Positions 54,246 through 64,000 of a DNA stretch of 64,000 bases are shown piece after piece (the first letter of the stretch is position 1; the number at the start of each line of letters is the position of its first letter). The DNA comes from Leuctra nigra (Eukaryota; Arthropoda; Insecta; Plecoptera; Leuctridae). The translations under genes and the position numbers were made by a program. Below the pieces are notes generated by a model. It ran no database searches. It had not been told where the DNA came from and saw only the letters and a list, made by a program, of their open reading frames with translations. The DNA lies in NCBI GenBank assembly GCA_934045905.1, contig OW203765.1, positions 31,405,997 to 31,469,996 of the forward strand. Direction: 5' to 3'.

Positions 54246-56861
54246 ATGGCCAATGAGGGAAGTGGTGATGATACTCTCTCGAAAGACTTGTCAAATGAGT
54301 TTATTAGTTTATCAACATTCACTGTGTATCACAGTGCCGAAGATTTGGGCCTGAGCACGAGTCAGTCGCTGCTGACAGAAGAAGCGAGCAATTTGATGGA
54401 GCATAAAGTTGACTTGGAAGCCGCACCCAAATATGATAAGGTGAGTTGAGTCAATTGTTGATATATGTCTTGGTAAGTTCATCTTCATGACCTTGTTGAT
54501 TGATATGCCGACTCATCTTAATCAGATCGTAAAGATCAAGTGATATTTTATGACGTATGATGTCTGGTCTTTCGCAGTTTTTAATCTGTGATACAACAAA
54601 TATCAACTTAGATCTAGTTTATCGCTCCGTTACGTTTTCATCGTATTCTATATTTTATCCTTTATAGGTACCTTACCACCGTGTATAAACAACTGTAAGA
54701 TGCCTAATAAAAATATCAAATATCAATATACCTAATGTAACTACGTAGACACGTTGCAAGTTCATTTTAGTCGAATACAAACCACAATTTTTTGAGCCTG
54801 TATGTATCAAAACTTCTGAAACAAATATTGGTAGTGCTGTGAGTTTCGTTTTTGTGTAGATCTACTGTAATATGTGGTCTGTGGTCTGTCCTTCTTCTGT
54901 GGTTTAGCATTAATTAATTAATTGCATGGATTTAATTGTTGCAAAAGTTGTAGTAGTACTTAGTAGGTAGGTACCTACTTACAAACAAACATATTATTTT
55001 TGATTTTACATTGTAGGCAGGAGGCCTAGACGTAATGAAGTATAACCTGTGCATTAGATTCATTTTCATAATTATTATCAGTAAAGTCAGAGAAAGTTTA
55101 TGATTCCAACAAATGCTTTACCTAATTAACTTACCTACCACTTGGTACTTTTTAAGGTATTCTAGGTGAGTACTAATTTGTAGAATAAAACTACCTACAT
55201 GATAATATGTTAATAAAAGTGACATAAACTTATTTTAAGTTTGTCTGTCATACTTCTCATGATCAGTGATGTTATTGTTGAGCAATAGCGAAGCAGATGC
55301 TCGACATTGTCCATACTATAATTAGCTCATGTTCTTGACTTTTGGAAATTTACATCCAATCTTTCTAAGACCGACACAATCCTTCATGCATAAGTAATAG
55401 TCAATAGCCAAACAAATGTGTAGAGAACTTACTCAGTTTCAACAGAATGTGATTGTAGGTAGGCACCTACCTATCAACATAACACTACAATTATATCGTA
55501 CAGTTGGTTGAACTCGAGCATCCAAAGCTATCTATAAACCAGCTGCCAACTAATAACACAGACAAAAGTAAAATGTTATAATTGTTTTGTGAAGTACAAC
55601 ACTCAAATGTCAACAGTAGGTAGGATGATAAGTAGTGTTGGTTGACTGATAAGCCTGTTCAAATTACACTTACTCCTTATCTCTTCCTGTATGTCTTTTT
55701 AAATTTTACATAACTGACCTGCGTAAACAGTATGAATATAGAACTGAAATTCTATAATAGGAGAATAGGTACCTAATCAAAGATTATTTTTATTATGATA
55801 ATTTTATTACCTACTTAGTACATATACTAATATCCTATTTCATTGTTAATTATTTGATATCGCTAGAAATGTTAAATTATTCAATTCTTTCATACTGTTA
55901 ATAATGTTATATATACCTAATTTGATTTTTAATTTGATTATTGGTAAATTCTGTGTTTGCAATTTGCATTTGCTGCAAACAGACAATAAAATAAAATAAA
56001 ATATGACAATAATATGAGATTCGAATCACAATCCTAAAACATAAAAACCATTACTGTGTAGGTACAGTCTGTTTTTTTACTGTATGAACTCTCACCAGAT
56101 GGAGCCACAGTCAGTTGTTCTGCTAGGCCGAGAAAGACTTCATTGCGCGCTCACCTTGCAATGTTGTCTTTCTCAGCCTAACAGAACAACTGACGGTGTC
56201 TCGGTCTGTAGAGAGTTCAAACATAGGTAGGAAAAACGAACTGTACTTACTAAAAAATTTGATAAATATACCTTAAATGTGAAGTTACTCGGAAAATGAC
56301 GTTGTCGATATGTTTGCCTCAACTCGCACAGTGGCAGGATAGGTCAATGCTTTCTCTACCCAACTATATATGCTCGAAGATTTGAACAGATTTTAGGTGC
56401 AGACATTGTTTTTGTAATTAGCTTGATGCTACATTACTGTCTTCCTATACTTGCTATTTAGCATGTAATTTCAATTAGTTTCAAGGTTATTTCCTATCAC
56501 ACTCTTGTCTCATTAGCTAACTGGAGCTTTCCTATCACCTACTTGTCCTGTAAGGGTCAATGTGTAGAAGTTAATGCTTTTCCTGTGTTGGATGCATTAG
56601 ATCGACGTCGGTGGTACTATGTTCAACGATGGAGTCCGCGGCGTTGACTTCGTTATGGTGTATGCGGAGAAGCCGGTGCCGCACCAGCAGAAAGCGGCCG
56701 AGGAGAAGCGGCGCATCTTCGAGCGGAACCTTGTCGAGACGGAAGGCCTCATGTTAGAGCACGAGTACAGCAAGACGTTGAACTTCGTCAAGATTCATGC
56801 GCCGCACGAGGTTCTTTGTCGATACGCCGAGATACTCAAACTCAGGATGCCGATGAAGGAG
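54246..56861 (+). CDS. Anoctamin (TMEM16) N-terminal part, gene continues beyond window
   Basis: Anoctamins are dimeric membrane proteins that act as calcium-activated chloride channels or lipid scramblases. Two coding exons are visible: 54246-54440 (65 codons, MANEGSGDD start, A at -3 and G at +4) and 56601-56861 (87 codons), with a 2.16 kb intron and phase 0 at both borders. The second exon holds the cytoplasmic anoctamin dimerisation domain: FNDGVRGVDFVMVYAE, a charged helix EEKRRIFERNL, and the hallmark FVKIHAPHEVLCRYAE. The ending KLRMPMKE resembles the ANO5/6/7-type group more than ANO1/2, but this is not firm. The usual Trp of the HAPW motif is His here. The donor GTAGGT at 56862 is good. 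No further exon (transmembrane part) was found up to 64000, so the next intron exceeds 7.1 kb or exons were missed. Confidence 0.88.
54441..56600 (+). other. Anoctamin intron, TACCTA-rich, with one palindromic MITE
   Basis: The intron is AT-rich and has many TAGGTA/TACCTA words, for example near 54960 and 55455. It holds palindromic MITE copy 1. Confidence 0.7.
56082..56225. mobile_element. Palindromic MITE, copy 1
   Basis: GAACTCTCACCAGATGGAGC and CAGTTGTTCTGCTAGGC at the left are inverted at the right (GCCTAACAGAACAACTG, then GAGAGTTC). AGAAAGAC and its complement lie at the inner ends. Two more copies lie downstream. Confidence 0.8.
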
Positions 56862-57039
56862 GTAGGTGGTTAAGAAAACATCGTTCATGTTTATAAATAA
56901 ACACCTGTCGCCTGTTTCCAACCCATGTTGGGCTGGGGGGTGCAGATCTACCTTCATTTGCGCCTTCGCTCTAATAGTGTCGGCTGGCCACTCCCGACAC
57001 ATCACCTCTTCCACTTCCTCTTCTATCTCTTCCAGTTGA

Positions 57040-57200
57040 TTTCTTTCCACCTTGTCTCTCCACCTTACTCTTTCCTCCCACAATCTTCCTGTTATCACTG
57101 CTCACCCCTCCCCCCCCCCCTCCCCACCATATCCCATCTTACCTGTTCCTCCCCCCACTTAGCTCTTGGCCATCCCCTTCTCTAATTCCCTCTCTTTGAC
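57040..57200. repeat. Polypyrimidine tract with C12 run
   Basis: The plus strand is almost entirely C and T, including C runs near 57108-57120. The minus strand just before it has a 114-codon Glu/Arg-rich frame (56754-57098), which is explained by the purine-rich complement. Confidence 0.8.
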
Positions 57201-58075
57201 CCTTTCTTCGTATTTAATTAATTTTGAAGATTGACACTGTGTTGAAGTGACAAAGTTGTAGTAAATTAATTGCAATTTGAAAAGTGTTTAAATTTTTTTG
57301 CACTTTTTTTATTTTTTTAATAGGTTACATTGAGTGGAATTTAAATTAGAATTTTGCTGTGCAAAATATTCGATTTTATGCAAAATGTAACTGCTTGTCT
57401 GCTAATAGAGCAAATTAAAATGGTCCATGCTTTTCAAAGAAATTAATTTACTTCTATTTGTTGCTATAACATATTATAATCTATCTATAGGCTCTGGAAA
57501 TATCTTCAGTAATGGCCGAAGATTTATTTTTGTTAATACGCTTTATAACGTCTTATTGAGGTGTTTCCAGACGTTTGTTGCTTTTTGGTACCTACCAAGA
57601 GGGATCACACACATTAAACAAATCGATTTACCTCAATAGATCTCACCCGTCAACGTGCCAACAAAATATCCGTCCTCAGGTGGAAGATTCAATAATTTTG
57701 TATTGCTGATTTAAAACAAAAGAAGTTAGTGCAAGCTATGAATTCTCAAGAATTGGCCTCCAGTTTTGAACTATGTAACAGTTGCTTGTCTCCAGCCATT
57801 CAAAAGATTCTTACATTGCGTACTTGATGGCGATGGTCTGGGAGTAGACGTTCTAAAGGTTTTGATATCCTAAACGGAATGAAATCACAATAATGAGGAT
57901 GGAGTATTTCGCACAGAGTCTATGAATGTTCTGCATACTTACAGCGGGGTAGGTCCGATTGATTCTGCTGCACTCGAGTATAATATTTATGCACTGTCAC
58001 ATATGCACTGTATTCACCACTTTTTGATGCAGAACTATTTCTGCTCAAAACATTATGATTAATGACTTAATGAGT

Positions 58076-58300
58076 AATGGGGTTGTTCACGCAAAACTAT
58101 TGTAGATGGCGTTGCTGTCCTAACCGGAATAAGAACCAATCAAAATGCCGATAGAGGGCCAATTAAAATGCATCTAGCAGAATGCAAGGTTTTTAAACCT
58201 TGGCGGGAGTTTGATTCATAGATCTTGGATTCAGAGACCAACCAATCAGAGAGAGACACCTCCATTGCCGCTAGCGCTGCGAGTGAGAGCAAGTGGCAGT
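58076..58300 (-). mobile_element. Inverted copy of the TTAA MITE at 12821-13034
   Basis: TAATGGGGTTGTTCACGCAA at the left corresponds to the right end of the first copy, and the interior (GATTCATAGATCTTGGATTC, CAATCAGAGAGAGACACC, GCCGCTAGCGCTGCGAGTGA) matches in reverse. The far end is diverged after CAGTGAAC, and TTAA is not preserved. Confidence 0.75.
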
Positions 58301-59350
58301 GAACTAAGTTGACAAAGTTGACCAACTGGGCCTCTATTTTCAAGTTCGTTTACAACAAATTTATACAGATTCACGACCGCCTGGCATCAGAACACACAAA
58401 ATATTAAACTGACGCGGTAGATTGAATGCTATTACATTCGGAAGGACGTCACTTTGACTTCTAGCTCGATTATACGAGCACTCAAACAATCTCGAAAATA
58501 GGGTTCCAGATAGAGTGTAACTTCTACTGTCTTTTTAACATTAGAAAATAAGTGACAATTCCAAGTGAGTATTTTCCTCATGCGAACAGAATTTTCAAAA
58601 ATCAGATAGGAATGCACATTCAATTTCACTAACCTAAATTATATTGCCCACTGAAGTACGTAACGAACTTTGGTACAAACAACCTCAAAGTGTAAAATAC
58701 GATTATCTCGACTCGACGTAACGAGTTGCTCTTCAACGCGAATGAGCTTCTCCTTGCAGGAGAGTCAGGATGATAGGAGGGTGACTGTATGGTCACGTAA
58801 TCTTATAGTTGTAATGAACTTTCACTACCTCCATTCCATTCTCCTCGGAGATCTCTATATCTCATCTGTCCGTTGTGTCCATCCGGCCGGGTACCTCAGA
58901 TGATAGAAAGCTTTCGCCCGGCAAGTGAGAGGTCCTCACTTTGGTTGGACATTGTTCAATTTCCACATCCCTTTGTATCATTTAATTTTGTAAATTTGTT
59001 TACCAAAGTAAAGTAGACAATTTTTCAAAAGTTATGCAAATGCCACAATTTGTGATGAAGAAATTCATTCTGCAATATGATTAAGAAAAATTTAGAAAAC
59101 ATACTTTTGTGTGATGCGCGCTCATTGCTATAGAATAAATGTTCATAAAACAATACTTACAATAGTAAGTACAATACTACAGTACAGTACTTACAATACT
59201 TACAGCACTTTCATCGGAACAAACCGTTACCACTGCCCTGCTATTACTCGATGGTTCCGAAAACGTCCACGACATCATACTTACAATACTTGAAAATTAA
59301 TATAAACCATTTAGTAAAGCACAGAAATCTATCTTGAAATATATTACTAC

Positions 59351-60655
59351 CAGTATTGAGAACCGAATCACCAGTATTGTGTTGCCATAAGTGTGCCAGT
59401 AGAGGTGTGAGGTAGAAGAATGCAACTCACATAGGTTTCCATCGAGCTGCTTCATCTCAGCCCCAGCAGCCCGACACAGGAGCAGATCCACGGTTTTACT
59501 CGAACTGGACTCAGCAATAGTCCGCTACAGCTTTCATACAGTTTTGCTGATCATTTACTGGAAATCAGGAAAAGAAAGTCAGTTTGGGATGGACGATGCC
59601 TCGCGTACTAGACACAGCAAGAGTTCGCAAAAGTTTTGTCAATGACAACTCAGGGTAGTAACAAACTTCGATCATTTACCGGAAAAAAAGAAAACCGTCT
59701 TACAAAGATCTATAGAGTGACTTCATATTAACCTAACAAAATGTGAAGAAAAATTACGTGTATCTACCTACTCCAATATTGTTGTAATAAAAATAAATAA
59801 ATACAAATCAATTGAGTTCTGTCACAAAAAGTAAGAACAAACCCTGTCAAAAGTCTGATGTGGCAATATAATATGTTATGAATATGTTATGAATTTGTCG
59901 GGTCATTACTTCCACAAACTTATGTAACTCGACCATGGAAACAAAGTCCGTCCCCGTTTGAACCAAATAAAGCAAGGGCCCATGCTCTCGAGCAGATGCC
60001 CCTCGAGCAATCGCAGACAACACAAAGGCTTGAGCGTCCCCGGAGTTGAAAGGGCCCTAGCCAAGAACGTAGTAACCAGGAACTTAGTCACAGGCTCGAG
60101 CATCCAGAGAGAAACCCTGGCATGATCACCCTATCCTATAGTCATACGAAACTTGACACCCTAAGAGTTCGCCCAGTTTTGTCAAAAAACTTGAGGTAGT
60201 AACGTCAGCTCCGATCATTTACTGAAGAAAACCTTATTATATTGCCCATAGACTTCATATTAAATGTTACCAATTCTCCCTAACAAAATGTGAAGAGAAA
60301 TGAAAAGCTGTAATATCTAGAGCCCCAACTAACCCATTAAAAAACATTAAACACTAGGGCCCGGCCCCTCTAACCAAAACAAGAAGACAAGTTATTACCT
60401 ACTCTAAACTGTACACAGAATTAAATAAAAAAATCAATTGAGTTCGGACACAAAGAAGTAACAAGACAATGTCCTTGGCCAGTTTGATACAACAGAATGC
60501 TCGAGGCCCCTGCGTCGAACCCGGGTGCGCTGATCAGCTTGACAGAACCCTGCGACAACACAAACAGTCGTTAGCAAGCTGACTAGTGGTTAGTCATGTA
60601 ACACAGACACAATACTGGCGGCAAACCACAATACTGGTAACAATTCTCAATACTG
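59351..60655. mobile_element. Candidate 1.3-kb element with inverted ends
   Basis: CAGTATTGAGAACCGAATCA, then CCAGTATTGTG at the left is inverted at the right (CACAATACTGG, then TAACAATTCTCAATACTG). The interior is a diverged internal duplication: the order AGAGTTCGC, AGTTTTGTCAA, GATCATTTAC, ACTTCATATTAA, CTAACAAAATGTGAAGA and CAATTGAGTTC occurs twice. Near 60515-60600, in complement, there is a B-box-like GGGTTCGAC. No transposase was found. Confidence 0.5.
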
Positions 60656-60782
60656 ATTAATACTGTTCATTCAAATACAATCCATTTTCCCTTAAAACTA
60701 GTTTCTTACCTTTCTTTCGCATAAGCTCCTCAAAAGTCTTAATTTCACACAAAAATTGCTGCGTTAATTCAGTTGAGGTAAT

Positions 60783-60929
60783 GTATGTCTAAACCCTCAA
60801 CAGAATGCGCGGCTCGTCAGTTATTCTGCTAGGCTGAGAAAGACTACATTGCAAGGTGAGCACTCAATGTCTTTCTCAGCCTAACAGAACAACTGACGAG
60901 TGGCTCCATCTGGTGAGAGTTCGGACTTA
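60783..60929. mobile_element. Palindromic MITE, copy 2
   Basis: GTCAGTTATTCTGCTAGGC and TGAGAAAGACTACATTGC are inverted as CAATGTCTTTCTCAGCC and TAACAGAACAACTGAC. The right end TCTGGTGAGAGTTC matches copies 1 and 3; the left end is altered. Confidence 0.8.
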
Positions 60930-61594
60930 CGCTGTCCAGACTGTATGTATACATCATTTGTCGAAATAGTATTATACAAGTATCAGCTGAGTTTCCGTAG
61001 TCGAACCCATAGCATGGAGTTGAAGCTTGGCAGATGACTCTGAGATGTAGGGATCAGTCAAAAGCACTAGAAATGAACTATCTCTAACGATCACGCATTG
61101 TCTAAGCTACATATTGAATTTATCGAGGATATATTGATTCAATATACGAGAAATAATAAGAGGAGAAATGGTGTCTGGCAACTCGATTGTAGATAGGAGT
61201 CGAGACGAGGCAGTTGGTTTGGTATGGGAATGTCAGGAGAATGGAGAAAGAGTGGTGGCCAAGACAGATGTAAGGATAGCAGGACGTTGATAACAGCCTC
61301 ATGCTTGGAGAAGCTTGCGTCGGCAAGGAGATATTTGCTGATGTCAGTCCCAACACCACAAGACCTTGTGCTAATAATCTTATGGACGGAATCCAGTAGC
61401 ACTTGAAGTCTAGAAATACTTTGGAGCATGAAGCTACTTAGCAAACAATGTGTTAATTTTGGAGGCACTTCGAGGATTTTGTTCATCATAAACAAGACAG
61501 GTGTCTTTCCATAATTTCAGATTTATCAGGGAAACAGTTCTGTATTGCACCTGCAACCCAAAAAACCAATGAAGATGGATTAGACCCAGTCATT

Positions 61595-61640
61595 AGGGGT
61601 CAAAAGGAGACGCTCACTTTGCTTGTTTAATAATAGTTTA
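61595..61640 (-). repeat. GAGCGAGCG repeat family fragment
   Basis: GGAGACGCTCACTTTGCTTG then TTTAATAATAG is a diverged match to the GAGACGCTCGCTCCGCTCGC segment at 51440. Confidence 0.4.
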
Positions 61641-62414
61641 GACTCGTTATGTTTGTTGAATCTATGAATTGATGCGTGATGATGATAATGCAAACATACG
61701 GTCGGTGACGAGCAAAGATGAACCCGCTCTAGTATGAGCCGGCCTTTACCTGGCCATGTTAAACTGGGTTCATCTTTGACTGTCTCCGACTCCGACCATA
61801 GGTACACATATTTTTATCGAAGTCTCTTTGTAATGAACGATCCTGGCATTTGTCTCTTGACCAAGAGAAAGGCAAGTAAGTTGCTGATGAAGCTAGAAGC
61901 TGATATTTCTAAACATATTTAAATTAATTGAATTGATTGACTTGATTAGGTGCCCGTCACTAGTGAATAGTAAATGTTGAGGTACTTGTATTGCTGCTGT
62001 TTGCTGCTCGTTGGTCTGGATCTTGTTTAAGCAACTACCCGACATATTCTACGCTCAGTTCTGAGGGAACTTTATCGAATATGTCGGTGGAAGAACTCGC
62101 AGCTCCTCTCATCTTCAGTCTCGTTCCAGGATATTTCATGTTCCAAACACATTCAATGTTAACATCATTCAGTAGCTATTCATTTTGCATGGAACAACTC
62201 AATGTGTTTTCATCTTAACATTTCAGAACCAGTTATTTAATATTGGAATTCATTTCATGTTAAATAACTGTTTGATTAATGTTTTCTTTGATGAATGTAC
62301 ATTTTGTTGACCATTTAAAATAAATTATCTTCTGAAAGTAAATTTATGAACCAAAAGGAAACTGTAGCAAACTAAATGATTTTACATAATATTCTGTTGT
62401 CTTGGATATATGAA

Positions 62415-63190
62415 AGAAGAATAAGAATTGTTTATTGTTTATTGTTTTTTGGGTCACAATCCATTTAACAATGTCTTATATAATTACATAAACAATGTGA
62501 GCATTTACTTGTTAAAACTAACATTAATAAACCAAGACCTAGAAAAGAAAGAGACTGAGAGATCATTCACATCATGGCAAAGGCTCTTAGTCTGAGGGAT
62601 TTTGTTATAAATCAATAAATTCATATTAGAACATCCTTTTTGTCGACTTTCAATAATGTTATAATATTTTTTTGTTAGGTTACATTGATTAACTCAATCA
62701 TATATAATATTCCCTGCATGCTTTATACAATGGGCACTTTACCATGACATGAAATAAATCTTCTGCCTCCCCTACATTACAAACATGTACAATTATTCTC
62801 TGAGTCTAGCATAAACCTGTTACCATGACTGTACCACACATTGGTTCTTCCATGTTCTCTCGTCTGACATATGACTCTTATTTTTTCAATAGCAACTCGA
62901 AACTAAAGGTATTTTTCCGTTCCATCCAGACATTTGATTTCCTTATAATAGGGGCACGATGTTGAATTTCTCATACTTTCTAAATCCTTCAAATAATGTG
63001 TTTGGTTATATTTTTCTACAATTCCATCTAAATTTTCAGCAATAAGCTCAGCATTTTGAGATTTCCAAATACGTCTAGAACCAATATCATCATTTGTACT
63101 TAATTTGAGTAACCCAATTAAATTTTGATAAACTTTGAACTTTGTTAATTTATGTCCGAATTGTTCAACGTTATTAACCTGTCCTAGCAC
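62415..63190 (-). pseudogene. Decayed LINE, 3' end of ORF2
   Basis: Read on the minus strand, a 95-codon stretch (62903-63190) is followed, across frameshifts and stops, by RVICQTREHGRTNVWYSHGN, then CNVGEAEDLFHVMVKCPLY, then RLRAFAMM. The C..C..GE..DLFH....CPLY pattern is the zinc-knuckle-like motif at the end of many LINE ORF2 proteins. The tail is a CAATAAACAATAAACAATTC repeat, in complement at 62420. The reverse-transcriptase core is not present. It lies in the anoctamin intron in antisense orientation. Confidence 0.75.
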
Positions 63191-63330
63191 CTCTTAGCTT
63201 ACCTGTCACAATTCATGTCCAGCAACTTGATGCAAACTGCAGTGCCATTTTTATGATTTGCCCAGACAGTACATATCTTCCTGTTTCAAGTCTGACAACA
63301 TCGGGTGTCGGTATAGTCTGGACAGCAAGA

Positions 63331-63476
63331 GTCTGAACTCTCACCAGAATGCGCTGATAGGCAGTTTTTCTACTAGGCTGAGAAAGGCATCATTGCGCTC
63401 TCACCTTGCAATGACGTCTTTCTCGGCCTAACAGAGTAAGTGACGGTGGCTCCTTCTGGTGAGAGTTCAAACATAC
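63331..63476. mobile_element. Palindromic MITE, copy 3
   Basis: GAACTCTCACCAGAATGCGC at the left and CTCCTTCTGGTGAGAGTTC at the right are inverted ends. Inner CTAGGCTGAGAAAGGC and CTTTCTCGGCCTAACAG also pair. Confidence 0.8.
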
Positions 63477-64000
63477 GAAAAACGAACTGACACTTAAGAG
63501 CAGCTCCTGACTTTAACATACCAGGGATTTTACATTTTTAATGGTAGAGTCAGTACTTTTGAATCAGTGGGAGCCTCCAACCCCATGCTAGCAAACCAGC
63601 AATGGAGTTGTAGAATGAGGCCCCGTATAAGATGGTCAATTGTTTTTAACCTGTCGTAAATATAATGTCATCGTCTTCACTTACTCATCGCAGCCCATCA
63701 TTATTCACTTTACTGTATTTGTAGTTAGAACAATCAAATTGGATTAATTAGTTTACTTGTCCTTGACGAGCAATTTACTGGTTATTTGATGTTGAGGACA
63801 AACATGCTATTATAATAAAATGTAATGCATTAGAATTGGTGACAAATGTCTATTTATGCTTAATTTACTTGACGTTCAAGTAAATGAAACCTGATGTTCA
63901 AGACTGAAGTTTTTCTAAGATAATTTTTTTTCATCACTCGCAGAATTTTGTTTAAAATTCTACTTTTTGTTTGATGAATTGATTGTTATGCACTTTTCAA

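Larger units (their letters stand above)
56862..64000 (+). other. Anoctamin intron, repeat-rich, open at right edge
   Basis: No coding exon was recognised. Contents are a polypyrimidine tract (57040-57200), a half-copy of the 43354 hairpin (57740-57770), an inverted copy of the TTAA MITE, a 1.3 kb element with inverted ends, two palindromic MITEs and a decayed LINE. The interval 61000-62400 has small frames only. Confidence 0.5.

Noticed and set aside
56754..57098. 114-codon Glu/Arg-rich minus-strand frame
   Set aside because: It overlaps anoctamin exon 3 in antisense and is explained by the polypyrimidine tract.

Overview
The window is animal nuclear DNA. It is AT-rich, with spliced genes, long introns and a heavy load of non-LTR retrotransposons, tRNA-derived SINEs and MITEs. 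The gene content (C/EBP, VAMP4 and an anoctamin) and the repeat types fit an insect. Several repeats look like those I associate with planthoppers and other Hemiptera, but that placement is an inference and no species is claimed. There is one 200-base run of N (38676-38875).

Three host genes sit together at 46.9-64 kb. A single-exon C/EBP bZIP transcription factor lies on the minus strand (46887-47882). Head-to-head with it is VAMP4, the trans-Golgi/endosomal R-SNARE, with five coding exons on the plus strand (49201-53054, 141 aa, complete). Their 1.3 kb shared upstream region carries an E-box and a full CRE palindrome. Downstream of VAMP4, on the same strand, is the 5' end of an anoctamin (TMEM16) gene: a GC-rich promoter with a CRE, a probable non-coding first exon, and two coding exons (54246-54440 and 56601-56861). 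No later anoctamin exon was found, so the gene runs off the right edge through an intron of more than 7 kb.

The first 46 kb holds no convincing host gene. It contains a 5'-truncated LINE with an intact reverse-transcriptase frame (1603-3180), smaller LINE remnants (6601-6717 and 28801-28900; another lies at 62415-63190), and about ten copies of one tRNA-headed SINE family. There are also a tandem set of four tRNA-like units (24.5-25.6 kb), a GC-rich minisatellite (27.4-27.75 kb), and many MITEs or foldback elements. Three of these have recognisable hAT-type 8-9 bp target duplications, and one has TTAA ends. Simple repeats include (TA)n, (TCA)n and long C or G runs.

The most unusual signals are an orphan histone-type 3' stem-loop at 39976-39991, a perfect 72-bp-arm hairpin at 43354-43515, two abutting foldback MITEs at 9085-9390, a hAT element nested in a foldback inside a VAMP4 intron, a CRE/NRF1-like triple array at 7.2 kb, and a spliced uORF whose stop codon would overlap the anoctamin start. 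I saw no CRISPR array, operon or other prokaryotic system.
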